64,000 nucleotides of DNA, taken from Phoebastria nigripes. Its lineage: Eukaryota; Chordata; Aves; Procellariiformes; Diomedeidae. How positions within the stretch are numbered: the first letter of the stretch is position 1; every line of letters begins with the position of its first letter. The notes under the pieces are model-generated. The model had not been told where the DNA came from. It saw only the letters and a program-made list of their open reading frames with translations, and ran no database searches. The position numbers were made by a program, and so were the translations under genes. Below, one piece after another: positions 1-13,748 of the stretch. The stretch lies in contig JAYKAV010003422.1 of the NCBI GenBank assembly GCA_035582835.1, positions 154,854-218,853 on the forward strand, read 5' to 3'.

Positions 1-2914
1 ACCTGGAGATCGCTTGGGGACAAGGAAAGGAATTTGGTATTTGTCAAAAATTTCACATGGTCGTTGTAAAAAAATCAAAACAAAACAAAAAAATATTTAA
101 CATTACTGTAGCTAGTGACTGGTCTTTTGTGACTATAAATTCTCAGAGAGGAGGAGGAATTTTCATTACATTGTGTTAAATGTGTTAACCATGGTGTTCT
201 CTGACACAAATTCACAGTTTCTAAGTGCTCTTGCCTTCTGTATCTCTGCTGACAGTCACATGTTCTTGTCTGTGATATTGGTGGATTTAACTGCCAGTCA
301 CAAAAGCCAAGAGAGGACTGTATATTTAATAATATATATTTAATAATATATTTTTTTTTTTATATATATATATAATATTTAATAATAAATCTCTCCCCAA
401 AAATGAGTCTCCCATAATAAGTCTCCCAAAGGTTTGGCTGGCAGGAGAGGTCTTTTGGTTTTTTGCTTTATGTTATTTTACCATAATTCCTCTTGGATTC
501 TTCCAGAATAGTGTGCCCTTAATCATGATAGCCACTAAATCAGCCAAATAAACAGTTCTGTGCTGAAGTTGCTGTTTCAAGGATAGATCTTTTGTATCTC
601 CTTTCAGTTCAAAGAGGGGTTATCCCTAAAGACTCAGTTTATTTCAGTGTGGTAAGTTCTTGTTGGTTTCTTTTTTGTTTGTTCCCTTTAAAATGTGTTT
701 TTTAGTCAGGTAGAGATATCTGCAGAATTATGCATTTAGGTATGTTCTTTGTTTTCTTCCTGTGGCTGCATATGCAAATCATGCTTTTGCATATGCAAGT
801 ACTAATTTAAACTTGTATTTAATATAATAATATATGTAGGTCTTAAATGGTATTTTTAAAGACTGTAGAAGAACAAAGACTATGCATCAACAGTGAAGCT
901 TGCACCTTAGTTAATATATATTAGACGGGTAAACCAGAATCTCAGCTTGTATTTAATTTTCTGGGGGATTTTGTTGTTGTTGGGTTTTTTTGATCTTGTA
1001 TCTGCTAACTGACTTTTTAGCTAGAGCTATGGTTTTGAATTTGTCAACTTGTCTGGTAACTGAGCCATACTCCTTTTCTTTTGCCTTTGAGTTTTAACAG
1101 ACAACCTGATAGGGAGAAGTCCTGTGAGCATTCCCTAAATCCTTCTTGTCTCTGATCGCGGAAGCTCAAATACAAGTTTCACTTAGTTTTGATCAGTGCA
1201 CTTCTATTTATGTTTCGGAGTTTCTCTTGCTTGAAGTTACTCATACCTCAAGTTACTATTACTAGATCTACATGATAGAAAATAATGTCATATGTGTAAG
1301 GGATGCCATAGGACGGGCTTGTATAGAACGGGAATCAGTAATTGTAGGAACTCACAGTCCACTCTGATAATCTTGCATTCTGTTAACGGTCTTTAACAAT
1401 AGCCCTGACAAATGCAGCCAATTGAGACATGAATTTGGAATCTGAATGGCTGCCTGAGGCCTTCTGGGGATTCCCTGATAGCTGTGATGCATTTGACAGG
1501 TAGGACCCACATGAAAGGTGGCTGGATTTGCCAGAGAGGACAGGCAAGTTAACACAAAGGGCAGACCCTGTGTGTGAATGCCCTCTCTAGCCTGCAGTTA
1601 CAAAACCTCAGCATGTTGCCACTCCTCTGATTGTGTCTAGGGCAGATGTGGCAGGTACAGCATTAGATCCTGGGTAGCCTGACTAGTTGAGACTTCTGGG
1701 AGGGATGCATTGGTAGATGATGGATTGCATCCATTCCCTTCTCTTTCCTGTCTTGTGTTTGTCAGTCACTAACATGAAAGATCAATTTGGAGGCCAGCTG
1801 ATCAAGTTTAGTCATTTGCCTTGGAAGTGCACTTAACCCAAGATGTGGGAAGGGCACTGCATGCAGGCCATAAGCTGGGATCTTCTGTGCTGCCCTTGGC
1901 CTCTGGACCACAGAAAACAAATGACGGACTGCGACCGGTTTGCTGGGCTGAAAGTTGTTGGGAGAAAAAAACACAACACAAATATCCCTGTCTGGAACAC
2001 TGATGAGTCCTGGTGAACATGGAGGCACTTTGATTATTCTGTTCCTACATGCCNGTGGGTGAGAGGTGACAGCATGGTGCTCTCACATTGGATCTTCCCC
2101 ACATGGCATGGAGGTGATTAAGACCATGACCTGCAGAGCCCCACTGCACATGCAAGGGATGTACGTGGGATACTCATAGGCTTGTGAACAGAACTTGCAT
2201 GTGAGATTGGCAAGCTTGTGCTTTGTGAGGATGGCATGAAGCAGTATGAGGACAATGTATTCATACCCTCTGGCATGAAGCAAATGTTTTGTTTGTTATG
2301 TGTACCATGACTAGAAAACTCTTGTACTCAGAACCTTGTCATTCATCAAAAGACTTTGTCTGTAATTTGTCTGACTTTGTCTGACCTGCTGCATATAGGC
2401 TTGGAGGATGAGCTTGCTAACATAAAAGTAATTTCTGGGGAGATGGCACGAGGACTTGCAGAGTAGGAACCCTTTTTCTGGCTGGGATCTCTGAGAACAG
2501 GAGAAATAATCTTCCGTAATGGGATTGTGAAAAGGAGTTTAGACATTTACAGTAGTTATGTTATAATAGAACTAACAAGCATACTCATTTGAGGTTTTCA
2601 AGCCTTTTTGAATGAATGCTTCTTTTTGAAAGAAGTAGAAAAACTTGAGCATTCCTATAAGTGGAGAATTTATAGTTGTTAGCAAGTATAGAAGAAATCA
2701 AATGTTGGCACTGACTAGCTGCTATATCTAGGCTGAGAATTAGTAAATTTTAATATATATGGAAACAGCAACAGTCACCTGGGGAGCCCTCTGACAGCTC
2801 AGAGCTGTAAAGCTACTTTTAATAAGGAAATACAGATATACAGCTCCAGGAAGGTGAAGCAGACTGCTCTCTCTGCCTGACTGAGTGCTGAAAAGTGGGT
2901 TTGGGATTTGTTTG

Positions 2915-2937
2915 GGGGTTTTTGTTTGGTTTTTTTT

Positions 2938-2971
<34 letters not shown>

Positions 2972-2981
2972 TGGGGGGGGG
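2915..2981. repeat. T-run followed by G-run, low complexity
   Basis: A G/T-rich stretch runs into an almost pure T tract of about 30 bases starting near 2941 and ends in a run of eight or more G. On the other strand it reads poly-C then poly-A. It explains the poly-phenylalanine and poly-lysine open frames that cross it. Its exact length is unreliable in most sequencing chemistries. Confidence 0.9.
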
Positions 2982-4669
2982 TGGTCATTTGGGGGAGCTG
3001 GTTTGCCCAATCTGACAAATTTGATAGGTGACCTGATTGAAAACATAGTTATAGTGAGCTGTATAGAATCTCATAGTGCTTGTGACACTATTATTCATGT
3101 GAAGGGGAGGAGTTTACATCCACTGTCCAAGCTAGGGGATGTTTTCACTCCAGGGATTACTGTAGTGGATATATTTCCAGCCTCAATCTGATTTTGTACA
3201 GATTTACAGGTAATAAAATACAGTAATAGTAATAAATACAATAATGAGATAATGTGGGTTTGGACCTCCTTACATTTTTTTAAATTTCCTTGTTAGAAAG
3301 CAGCTTTTGCTTTGTTAGACGTCTTCTGAATAACAAGTTAGTTACTTTAGTCCTTCTGTTCATGTTCGGTACAGTAAGCTCTTGAATATGTTACCATCAC
3401 GCTTAAGGCAAATCAGTCTTGGTTTTTATCTTGTTTGACAGCATTTTATATGTATAATTTTCCTCCTAGTATATTTCTGGCAAATGGAGAAGAAGAAATA
3501 TCAAATAACTGTGTTAGAGTGCTTTCTGTTTCATGTTTTAGTACAGTTATGCTAAGGATTGGCAAGTATTACTTGTCAAAATTTGTAATAAGAGAGCAGC
3601 ACAGAGCCCATGCTACCATCCAGCAGCTTTTGACAGGATTGCATCAGAAGACTAGATGGATGGCACTTCAACTGCAGCACTTCTGGAGATAAACCTGTCC
3701 TTGTGACTAGGAGAAATTACTGATGTGTGATACACATTGTTGTCTTTGTCTTAAGTGTGTGCAGCTGCTGTCACTTGATTTGCTGCTTGGGCATATGTTG
3801 CCAGACATGGGGGAGGGGACTTTTTTCCTTTGGATTAACTGTTTTTCGCAATGATGAGGCAGTAATTTCAGACACTAAGTGAGAGAAAGAATTATTTTTT
3901 CCTTCTTCTATTATCCATGTCAGTCTGGTGGTTTCTGGTCAAACAAAAAATTGCAGTCGCTTTAAACTTTGAGTGGAACAAAACACAATTAATTTATAAT
4001 TAAAACATCAATCCCAGATACTTTGGTATCGCAGCTATTAACTTGTGACTGTAGGACAGCTAAGTCTTGCTCTGACACTCACATCTGCGAGTTCAGTGAT
4101 AACAAATACATCTTCTAAAATGTTCCTTCTTTGCGATGTGCTTGTGAGTGATCTGTAGTCCAGGGTTGGGAGCTTATGCTGAGGAATGTGGTGGGGTTTT
4201 TTTGGTTGACTGATTTTTTGTTTTGTTTTGGGTTTTTTTTGGTAAGCAAAATAAGTGGTATAAAATTGCAGTGTGGCAGTGTTGCAGGGCCTGAGTAGTG
4301 ACTCCGAAGTGTGTTAAGATGTTTCATTCCCTAATCTTAAAGGAGATCTCTGCCTTTTATAATACAGTGTTCATTCACTCCATGGCATTTGTGCAGGTGT
4401 TTGATCTGGAAATGCTTGTGTGTCCTGTTTTTTGCTCTCTCTGGTGGGATATGCTGGCAGCAGGAGACAGAAGCAGATGCAGCTTCAGTCTCATAGCTGG
4501 CAATGTACTCTTGGTTCTTTGTTGAAAAGATTGAAGCTGTTGGAATAGCAGTCTCCTGTCAGTCTTACTGGTGCTGGTCTTAAAGATGTAAAGTAACTGG
4601 TGGGACAGAAAGGGTCTTGGTTGAAAAATCCCTCTTAAAGAGAGTAGGCCTTCAGGGCAGAACCCTTTA

Positions 4670-4745
4670 GGCTCCTTCTTTGAGTGAGGGGTTGGACAGG
4701 GTGATCTCCTGGGGTTCTTTCTCACCTGAATTATTTTATGATCCT
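4670..4745 (+). mobile_element. CR1 LINE 3' tail fragment
   Basis: The sequence carries the usual CR1 3' untranslated wording: a 'gttggacagggtgatctcc' segment, then 'cacctgaattattttatgat' at the end. This matches the sense-strand 3' terminus of CR1 seen again at 36.7 kb and 54.5 kb in this window. It is short and diverged, typical of 5'-truncated old insertions. The 5' limit could lie up to about 70 bases further left. Confidence 0.65.
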
Positions 4746-5759
4746 GTGGGAATTCTGATGTTGAGGCCTGCCTCTGCTTTCTCTGCTTCAGACTCTTTTG
4801 CCTGTCCTACATTACATCTCTGTGCTTTGCAGTAATTCTCATATGAAGATTTTTTTCTTTGCCTTGGTCCCCTTGTCTGCTTCTAGATATCAAGATTAAC
4901 TCTACCCCTTCAGTAACAGGGAGGAATGACTCCTGTTACTTTAATCAGCTGATTAAAAAGCCTGTATAACCAATGGGACTTACACTGCATACAATGATTT
5001 TGCAGGGGTCAGGGGAGTGTGGTAATGTAGAGTAAGGGGTGAGATTTTCTAACCTTCAGGTTTTTCTAGTCTCCTAATGGAGGAAGGAAACTGGTTCTTC
5101 TGACAGATAATTTATTTTTGCTGCCTTTTGTCCTAGTTCATAAAATACAGGTTAATATAATGTTCCTTTTAGAGAAAGTTTGGCACAGGTGGGTTCAAGG
5201 AACTAAGTTTAAACAAGAAGCTTGTTTTGTGTCTTGTTCCTTTTCAACTGAGAACTAAAATTACAAAGCTGCTTGGAAAGCTGCAGTGAAAAGAATAGCC
5301 TTTAAGTATTTCTTTGAAAAACTTTTAGCAATATTTTCAGTTGTAGCTGATAAACCTGAAAAGCAGAGGGGGTGAAGTAAGTGCAAGTGAAAGTGTGCTT
5401 TTTTTGCTGAATATTAGTAAACTTCTCTGATAAGAATTGCACTGGATTGAATGTGCTCACTGGTTGGATCTTTCTAATTTGTCCATCCCAATTATTCCGT
5501 ATCCTGTGCTCATCAGAAATCTTTTGACATAGAGTCTGCCTTTGTGAGGTTTCTGGTATGAACAGGAGCACACTTCTACTTCAGCACCATTTAGTAACAA
5601 ATTTGGCAATTGTGTATTTGTCCTCTGAACGCAGACTGTACTTTGAAGATGGCATAGGATGCAGCTGTGTGAAACTTTTTTTGCTGGTAGGGTGTTACTG
5701 CCTTCTAGTTTGCATGTCTGACTGGAGCTTCTAGTAACAGTTACTTTCCTGTCTTTCAG

Positions 5760-5877
5760 GTATTGATAGCTGATGACTACTCAGATCCATTTGATGCCAA
5801 AAGTGAGTTGAACAGAATGGGAAAAGGGGAGAACACTGGCTATATGGAACCATATGAAGCCCAGAGAATAATGACTG
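5760..5877 (+). CDS. SHB: SHB exon 2 (SH2 domain-containing adapter protein B), internal coding exon
   Basis: This exon codes for about 39 residues beginning VLIADDYSDPFDAK and ending YMEPYEAQRIMT plus one base. SHB is a cytoplasmic adapter that links activated receptors (PDGF, FGF, VEGF and T-cell receptors are known partners) to Src-family kinases, Crk and PI3K. This part belongs to the central tyrosine-rich region. Tyrosines in YMEP and YEAQ context are visible, and YxxP sites of this kind bind Crk-type SH2 domains once phosphorylated (family knowledge). The exon is bounded by ttctttcag at 5751-5759 and a GTAAG donor at 5878. It starts in phase 0 and ends in phase 1, and the last base (g5877) joins the first two bases of exon 3 to give Glu. 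SHF and SHE share this region, but the downstream exons fit SHB best. Exon numbering assumes the human six-exon layout. Confidence 0.92.
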
Positions 5878-8240
5878 GTAAGAAAAGACAGTTGCACATG
5901 TGAGCTTTAATTGCATGGCAGTTCACATGGATATTACAGCGGCTATGAAACAGAAATGTCCTTTGGCATGCAAAAACGTGTTTCTGAAGATGCTTGGGTA
6001 GTCAACAGTAAATGCCGTGGAGGCTTTTCATGTGCCTGCACCTGCCTTGATATCTAAAAATACTGCTCTGGACCTCACTATTGGATATAGATGGTTTGTA
6101 CTGTTATGTGGGAAGATGAAAATGTGAGCAGTGGGAGTTGGAGTGTATATTGCTCAGCTTGGCGATGTCAAGGCTGTCATCTGTGTACGTAGTAGGGAGG
6201 GCCAAAGCATGACATTGTGTTAGTTCACTTAAAAACAGTTGATCAATTTGCTTATGGCCTTTTTTTCCTCAATCAGATTCAGACTTCTTGGTCTTCCCTT
6301 TGTTGGAGGAGGGCTGCAAAGCTACATCTTCGTGTAGCTTCCTTCCTTCTCGCTTCTCTGATGGGTTTTTGTACCAGTGGTCAAAATGAGACACTTTAGG
6401 ATGCTTGTGAGCCTTTAACTGCTATTCTTGGTAGTGTCCTTCCTTTTCTGTCATGTAGGGAGGTGGTTAATGATGGTATTGTTGTAAGAGTTTGGACTGT
6501 TTGAACCCCTTGTCCTGGCATTATGCGACAGTATTGTCCATGTATTTTCCTCATATTATCTGCATCCATTTCCTACTTGTTGGCTGTGCAGTCTGTAAAC
6601 TTTTCTGGGATATGGGGCCATAAGTTTTTAATTTATGATGATTTGACTCAGTCAACACACATATTTGTGCAGATCAATTGTGCATTTCTCAGATTTGTAC
6701 AGCAGGTCCTCTTTTTCTCATTATGAGGTAAAAGTCACTCTTGTGCCCAGTTAAGTTGATTGTATGCTTTCCTTTTCTATTGGCAGCTCCTGTTTTGGGC
6801 CCTCAGGAAAGATTAATCAGTGGGGGAAGATGAGGCTGTTGGATGCAAAGATCCTTTTTTCATGCAAGTGTTCCTATTTTTCTTTTCTTAAATAGCATTT
6901 CTGAAGAGAGACACAGGAAATGACATGTGGACTATATTGCTTGGAAGTTTTCAGTATCTTATAGAGGGGCTGGGAGCTTTTTTTTCTCATTGGTGTAAAT
7001 CTATTCATTCAAGTTGATAATGTTGATAGTTGAGTAGTACCTGATTTCTCAGGTGAGTTTTATTATGTATCTACTACTTATAAAGAAGACCTTTGGACTG
7101 CAGTTTGCTTGGCCTCAAAATGCTTACTGCTTTGTTTGTTATGTTTGTTTGTTAGCTGTGCTGTCTGATGAACAAAAGAATGTTATACGGCTACCCATTT
7201 AGCTTAACTAATCTGGAGAAGTCCTTCTGACTGTATTTAACATGGGTTAATCCCAGAGAGAGGGAATCTGCATACCCCAGCAGAATGCACATTAGGAGAG
7301 ACAGAAAACAAAACAGCTTTTTGTCAGTTATTCCTTGTTTACAGATGTACCCTAACCCTTGATTAACTCTGGAAACCAGGTGTGAGGGCTAGTTTGAAAT
7401 AGGAGCCTAAAGTTTTTGTGTGTGCTGCATGCTCCTTGAGTTAGTAGAGGATTAGGCAAAAGCAAATGTCCATATGAAATAAGACCCTATTATTTCAATT
7501 TGAGAAGCTAAGCTTACACCTGAATAGAAATGTATGATGTCTGAAATAACTAATATGTTCATTCAAAACTTATTCTTCCTCCCTGAAAGCTCTGTGGGCT
7601 CGCTGTTGTGATGCAGTTGCTTCTTAGCTGATGTTTAATTAAAAAAAAAGCGCCTTTAAGTTGATGATTTCAATAAACTATTGAATGGTCTATCTGATTC
7701 CATGCTGTCTCTGGTTAGAATTGGATTTATTCAGGCTTGAAGTTTCTTCTGCTGACAGTGTCCCCGAAAAATACTGTCTGCCCAGATTTGTGGTTATGTT
7801 GATTGAAAGAAAGCAACATTTATGCCAAGGTTTGGAAAGGCTTTTTGAGGAAAGGCTTGACCTGAGGCTAAGGTAGAGCATATTGAGAACGAATGCATGT
7901 TTATAAGAAGCTGCCATCTCCTGGCAGCCAAAACCATCTGCTAGCCTGTGCTGATATTGATAAGTGTCTGTCCTGTCTTCAGGAATTCCATGCCAGAGGT
8001 TCAGAGAAAATCCCTGGGAATCCAGTTCCTGGTGTGCTGCGCGGTGTGCATCTCAGCTTGGGTGGGTGTGCTCCCAAAGCCACAGGAACAGTGTTGCATC
8101 TTTGCCTTATCCCCAACCTGTTTGGGGATTGGATATCCCAGAGTAAATTCAGATGTATGAAGGAAGTTCTCTGTGATCTTAATATCTGACATACTGTATC
8201 CTGGACTATGCGTGGAGTGAGATCCTGGCCCAGCTGCTAT

Positions 8241-8260
8241 CATGCATGCATGCATGCATG
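8241..8260. repeat. (CATG)5 microsatellite
   Basis: Five perfect copies of CATG stand in a row. The unit is self-complementary, so the tract is palindromic. It is likely length-polymorphic. Confidence 0.95.
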
Positions 8261-8680
8261 AAAACAAGTAGAGATAGCTAAGAAGATGCTGATTTCTAAG
8301 GACGCTGAAAAGTAGGTGGACCAGAGAGAAAAAAGTAACCTGCTAAGAAGATACTGGCATTGCTGATACTTCCTGGATAACCACATCTTAGCAAGAAATA
8401 GATGAGGAAGGATTGGCGGCAAAGAGAAGAGGAAAGAAGAAACAATGCAAGATAACATTACTGTGACGGGGGTTCCTCATAAAGCTGCAACCCCATGTGC
8501 TGATTTACATCTGAGCTGTCTAACAGCTGAAAGGACTGTTCTCTCTTGGAACAGCAGTATAAATCCTCATTGTTCCCTTGCAAGGGCTAGGCTGTCTATC
8601 CAAGTGTGTTGTAAGTATGGTGTTTCCACTGCTTTCTTATGCAAGCTTTCAATTCTTATTTTTCCCCTAGTGTCAGTCTG

Positions 8681-8704
8681 TAGCTGCTGCAATAGCTGCT
8701 GCAA
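8681..8704. repeat. 12-bp direct doublet
   Basis: The 12-mer tagctgctgcaa occurs twice in tandem without mismatch (8681-8692 and 8693-8704). It is a minor local duplication. Confidence 0.9.
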
Positions 8705-10229
8705 TAACATGTGGCCCGTCACAGAAACAGGCCTGTGCTGCCTTACCAAGCCTGTAGCCAAGCGTCATTGCTTGGATCAGGTGTAGGAGGTACTTCATGC
8801 TTGAGAGAGAGTTCCCCAGAGAAGCAGGGGCTGGAGATGCTGCATTTGACAGAAGTGAATAGTTGATATACTGTCAGGCCAGACTGGTGGTGCCCATAAC
8901 ATCCAGGCTGTTCTGTCATCCATTCTTCTCAGGGAATGCTAGGGGAAGAGAACTTGCTGCTTGGCTTTGAAGGGAACCTCTTACCTCCAGATCAAAATTT
9001 TTTGAGTACAAGGTGCCTAGCATGATACATGCTGTAATATAAAAATCAGTTTACTTGAACAATAGTAAAATTAAGGTCAGTTCAAGTCTCAAACTAATTT
9101 GGAACCACATTATTAAAAATGTGTGAGGTTTTCTGTGAGAGGGGAAGTAAAAAGCATTATCTGAGGGGCATGCCTGCCCTGAGGGATGTGTGTTGGCCAA
9201 AACACTGCTGTCTTTTCCAGATCAGGAGCTGTGTTTTCTGTGCTCTAGAATGGGTAGTGAAGGAGAGTTGGGGCAGGCTAGGCCCTTGAGTTAGGACAAT
9301 GGTTTGAAAGTAGAGGTAAGCATATGGTACATCAGTGCCTTGATTTCTTAGAGGCCTAGAAGTGCCTCAGGTCTGTGCCCTGCCTGGAAGTTTGAATGTA
9401 CACCATATTTTTTCTTTCCTTTTTTAGGCACTACCTAGCACTGTGCCAGGGGCATCAGCCCCTGCATGGGGTTCTGGCCTCTGTATCATGCATCTGCCTC
9501 AGGGATATGGTAGACAGGGAGAAACCCCTCTTCTTGTATTTCAGAATTCTGTAGACTTCAATGGGTAGCATTTCTGAAAATAGTTACTTTCCCTGAGATG
9601 TAACATGCCATGTGGTATTCCTCATGGAGCAAATGCTGTGTTGTGAACAGACTTCAGAAGGCTGTCATAACACTATTGATAAAATATACACTATGCCTTT
9701 CTTCTGTTGGGAGTAACTTTAGAGGCTACTCAGGGCATAAAAAATCTCCTTCCGGACAGTAAAAGGCAGGTGTTTGAGGAAGCAGGAATTCAGTTTTGTT
9801 ATTGATGCATTTCTCACAAGAGGCTAGTTGCACAGTTGTCCTGAGACCTGGGCATGTTAGATCTTGTAGGTGGGATATGCTGACGCATGAGATCAGGGGA
9901 AGTGCTTGATGTGCATTGAGTCAGTCCTGAATCAACACAGCAGCATGCTGCCAGTACCCCTTGAAGACTGGAAGATCTAAGTAAGTCACAAAAGGGTTTC
10001 TGGCTGTAAATGGAAAGCTGAATTCAAGTCTCCCGGATGTAGTTAAATCTGAAAAGAACATGTCCTTCCCCATACAAGCCTGATCTGTGTAGGGCAGACT
10101 GAACAGATGAGTTCATGTATATGCTCCAGGGGTGGGTGACTGGTATAGGAGAAGGATCTGTGTGCTGGACCTGAAGAGCTGAAAATTATTTCTAGGGATG
10201 CTCTACAGCATTTGAATCATGGTACAGAG

Positions 10230-10437
10230 ACACCTGTTGTCTTGCCTGTGTTGTTCAATGCGTTCATCAACCTAGGTGATGACACATCTGCACTATCAGC
10301 AAAGGTGAACATAAATGAAGGGAAGTGCTTGATGAGGAAGGGCAGAGCCTCCATTCCCTCCATCCAGAGGGGCCTTAATAAATGTGAGGATTCTGTCAAC
10401 AGGAGCTTTTTTGAGGTTAAACAAGGGGGATATTAGA
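10230..10437 (+). mobile_element. Probable relic of CR1 reverse transcriptase
   Basis: A 74-residue frame contains VLFNAFIN, close to the VLFNIFIN that follows the GSILGP motif in the CR1 copy at 53.5 kb. Further on, SIQRGLNKCE resembles the [11 protein letters not shown] of the same copy, at about the right distance. The FADD segment in between is lost. The match is short and ancient, so I treat it as probable and not certain. No function remains. Confidence 0.45.
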
Positions 10438-12942
10438 GAGAATTCCAAAGGAAAATTCACAGCTTTGTTCACAGGCTCACAACATTAACATCCTCCTTCC
10501 TTCCTTCTTTTTCTGTGTATTTATCATCCTGTCTCTATATACATCATCCTGGCTATCCAGTAGAACAGCAGGGAGCAAGTTTAACTAGCTCACACCTAGG
10601 GATTTTGTGCTTTGCCTCCCTTCCCGTGGATGCAGAAAGCTGAGCCTCCTCTTTAGGTGCAGGCAGTGTTAGAAGAGCAAATGCCTTCATGTACTTCACT
10701 GCTTCTTTCTAGGGACTGTGGTAAGAGTCTGTGCCTGAATTACAATGGAATCTCCAATGCATGACAGGCAGCCTAGCAAAAGCAGTGCACCTGCCTTAAC
10801 TGGGAGCTCCCCATGGACATGCTGGGAGCAGTAGCTCTGTCTTGCTGCAAGCTATCACAGAAATGCTGGGAGTGTGGGGAAAACAGCATTCCCATGAACC
10901 TGCACCTACTTCAAAAGGTCTTGGATGTCAGTTTCCCTTGTAACTGGAGAGGCTGTTTTTTTTGTTCAGACATGTAACTTCATCTGAATAGTCACTACTG
11001 CACATTGGTGGTGAGTCAGTTCTTGTAAAATCCTTTACCAGGTGGCCTCTGGCATCTTGCTTGTTGGCGCCGAGTTTACCACTGCAAATAATGTAAAAAG
11101 AACAGTGATAATTACTTTGATAAATATTAGGCCACATAGATTAACACGTACAGCATGGGATATTTAGAAAGAACATTTCTGGCCTATTGAAGGTCACTGA
11201 GCCTAGCAAGCCATCTGCGATCTTTAAGCACTGTAGTGACTCTGTTCAAGATTTGCTGTCTGCTTGTATTTGAACATGGCAAACAGCTGTAGCCAACACA
11301 GTAGAGGCAGTGTGTTTGCCTGCTAAGCTCAACAGCTGGCATAGTTTTCAAAAGACTTTAAGCTTCTTCTGTTGTAACTACATTTGTGTGTGTTCCAAAT
11401 CTAGATTCTATTTGAGGACCTAATACTAGGCTAGCCATGACTAGAAATCAGCCCAAAATGAGAATTAATCCATCATCAGTCCATCTCATATGGTATTGTG
11501 GATTCCTTACTAGAACTCTTATGTTCATTGTCCTGTTGCCAGATGGTGTGAATAAGACTACATACTGGTCATTCTATCAGAACAAGTTTTAAGCTTTTTT
11601 TCTTAAAAAAAAATGTGGGAAAAAGTGCAAGGTAACTTTTCACTCTTGAAACTTGATGTGTATGTGCTCTCAACTCATTGTTTGCAATGTGGAGAGCCAC
11701 TGGGTGAGATTTGAAGAAGCTCAATAGCACACAGAAGTAAGCTTGTGACTGGTAACAAGATGGCTTTATTTATATGTTGGGAGTTTTCTAAAGGGCTGCA
11801 CTGGAAATCTTGGGGAGCTCTTCCTAGAGCTGACAAAGAAGGGGATGTCTGATGTGTCCTGAGCATACCTATCATTTGGAGCACAGTGCTAGTGTTACTG
11901 TGTGTGCTTACAGAGCTTGGTCCTCACCTGCTGCTAGCCTGATTGTAGTGCAGAATTCCCTCCAGCCCAGCAGAAGTGAGGACGTGTTCTGAACAGCTGT
12001 ACTCCTTCTTTAAAATATGCTAGAAGTCATGTTAGTTAGAAACCTCCTGGGCTTCAGCATCTATTTCAAGTTGTTTCTTACTTCGTTAGAAATTTGGACA
12101 GAGATTTCATTCAGCAATGATTTAAAGGAAAGAAGTTGTCTAGGGACAATTATAGAAGAGGACTTCTTCATTTGCATTAGGTCTGATGTGCAAGAATTGA
12201 GCCATGTTTGAAATAATGCTGGATCTGCTTCAACACAAGTCCTTACCTTCTCTCTGAGCAAAGCAATAGATCTCACAGTGATGCTGTGAAACTGTATCAC
12301 TTTAGATCCATGGCCAGTTGCCACAAGGATCAGTACTTCTCTTCCTGTCTTCATGGAGCACTTCACACCCCATCAGTGAGTGTGAGGAGATAAGGCCAGA
12401 ATGTATAGAGTCGTATTTCTCATGTTGGGAGAGACTGTGGTGTGTTGTGGTTGCTATAACTAGATGCATAACTGGGGGTGGAAACCAGCTGTGCACAAAA
12501 TGAATAGCATTCCTCTATGTTTAAATCTGTCTCCTCCCCTAAAATAGTTTAAGGCATTCTCTCTAATGTTTAATATTATGGCGGTGCTTGCTACTCTGGA
12601 TAGTGCATACCAACTTACAAATGCATGAAAAGAAAAAACTAACTCTTCATCTCTACTCTGTACAGCTGGGTAACTGTAAAATTGGCCTTTTCGTGAAAGA
12701 GTAACCATCCCCTGACCTTGGTCTGGAATAGGAGTTAGAAAGAGAGACACCCCGTGTCTTGCCACTCAGTGCATCAGTTGCATGCACAGAATTTTGTTCC
12801 TTAGTTTCCATGTACAAACATATTGTCCTGAATGGGTTTAAGCCAAGACTTAAATGTCTTCCCGCCCTTTTCAACACCCTCATCTTGCTTTTATGACTTG
12901 ATGTAGTCTGGAAATGGACCAAATGGTGAAAGTCGAATCACT

Positions 12943-12972
12943 CAATAAATTGAGTTTTTTTCCAATTTATTG
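12943..12972. repeat. Perfect 10-bp inverted repeat with T-rich loop
   Basis: The arms caataaattg (12943-12952) and caatttattg (12963-12972) are exact reverse complements separated by 10 T-rich bases. A hairpin is possible. No neighbouring gene or transposon end explains it. Confidence 0.8.
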
Positions 12973-13748
12973 CCACTTCTTCTCATTAAGACACAACTTA
13001 TGCCCAAAATAATGGGAACAAGATGTCCAGAACTTTGGAAAGGTAGGTCAGCATCATAATAGACTAGGTGAGAGTGCATGTGGAAGGAACTCAACTTCAT
13101 TCATGCAATTTACTTGCTCAGTGTCTCATGAATCTGGCCTATGTTCTTCCACAAAAAGGGAAGTGAAGGAATGGATGCTTGGATGGTGGGGAAAGAGAAA
13201 CCATGGAGCTCAAAATGCTATTAAACCCTTGCCCGCAATTTGGAAGACTCCCTGCATCATGTTGATAAAGAAGCAGTAGTTTCTAGCCACTTTGATTAAG
13301 AGGGTTACCTATCTGCTTTCCTAATACAAGCAACATCTGTAACGTATGATGGTGCTTATTCCTTGGTGCCTGTATGTGGCATATTTGAACACACCATTGC
13401 CTTTGGCATAGAGGGTTATATTTAAGTTTCTTAACATGCTTCTTTGATTCTGTGTCTGTTTTAGCCTGCCAGTTACCACAGGTCTTCCCTCTCCCTCTAC
13501 CCCATCACCCTCACCCCCAGATAAGTTTCAAGTTTTTGGGCTGCTTTTCTTAAGAACAGTGGTCCTTTTAATATTGGATGTGAATTGCCTGTCCCTTCAA
13601 GACAGGGATGCTACTCGCAGCAGTTTGAGGAGCACTGAGGTCTGTGTGGTCCAAGAGGATCTGTTATTTTAGAACTCTAGCAGCTGTCTCTTGAGAAATA
13701 CAAAAAAGAGAACTGTGACCCTAGAGTGAGAAGAATTCAGTGATGCCC

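Larger units (their letters stand above)
1..5759 (+). other. SHB: SHB intron upstream of exon 2 (partial), no gene seen
   Basis: This intronic stretch ends at the polypyrimidine tract and AG (5758-5759) before SHB exon 2. I see no coding region. It holds an AT-rich (TA)n patch near 328-385, a T-run followed by a G-run at 2931-2981, GT-rich low-complexity DNA near 4195-4245, and a short old CR1 tail near 4670-4745. The open frames are short and lack family resemblance. The 5' end of the intron lies outside the window. Confidence 0.7.
5878..13748 (+). other. SHB: SHB intron 2, first part, mostly unique sequence
   Basis: This intronic DNA runs from the donor of exon 2 to the first LTR. I see no host coding potential. 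It contains a perfect 12-bp doublet (8681-8704), a (CATG)5 microsatellite (8241-8260), a likely CR1 relic near 10.23-10.44 kb and a 10-bp perfect inverted repeat (12943-12972). The remaining sequence shows no repeat or gene I can name. Confidence 0.65.

Noticed and set aside
2740..3191. Frames rich in Phe or Lys
   Set aside because: They are translations of the T-run and G-run.
8241..8260. CATG repeat as a protein-binding array
   Set aside because: It is a plain microsatellite with no supporting context.
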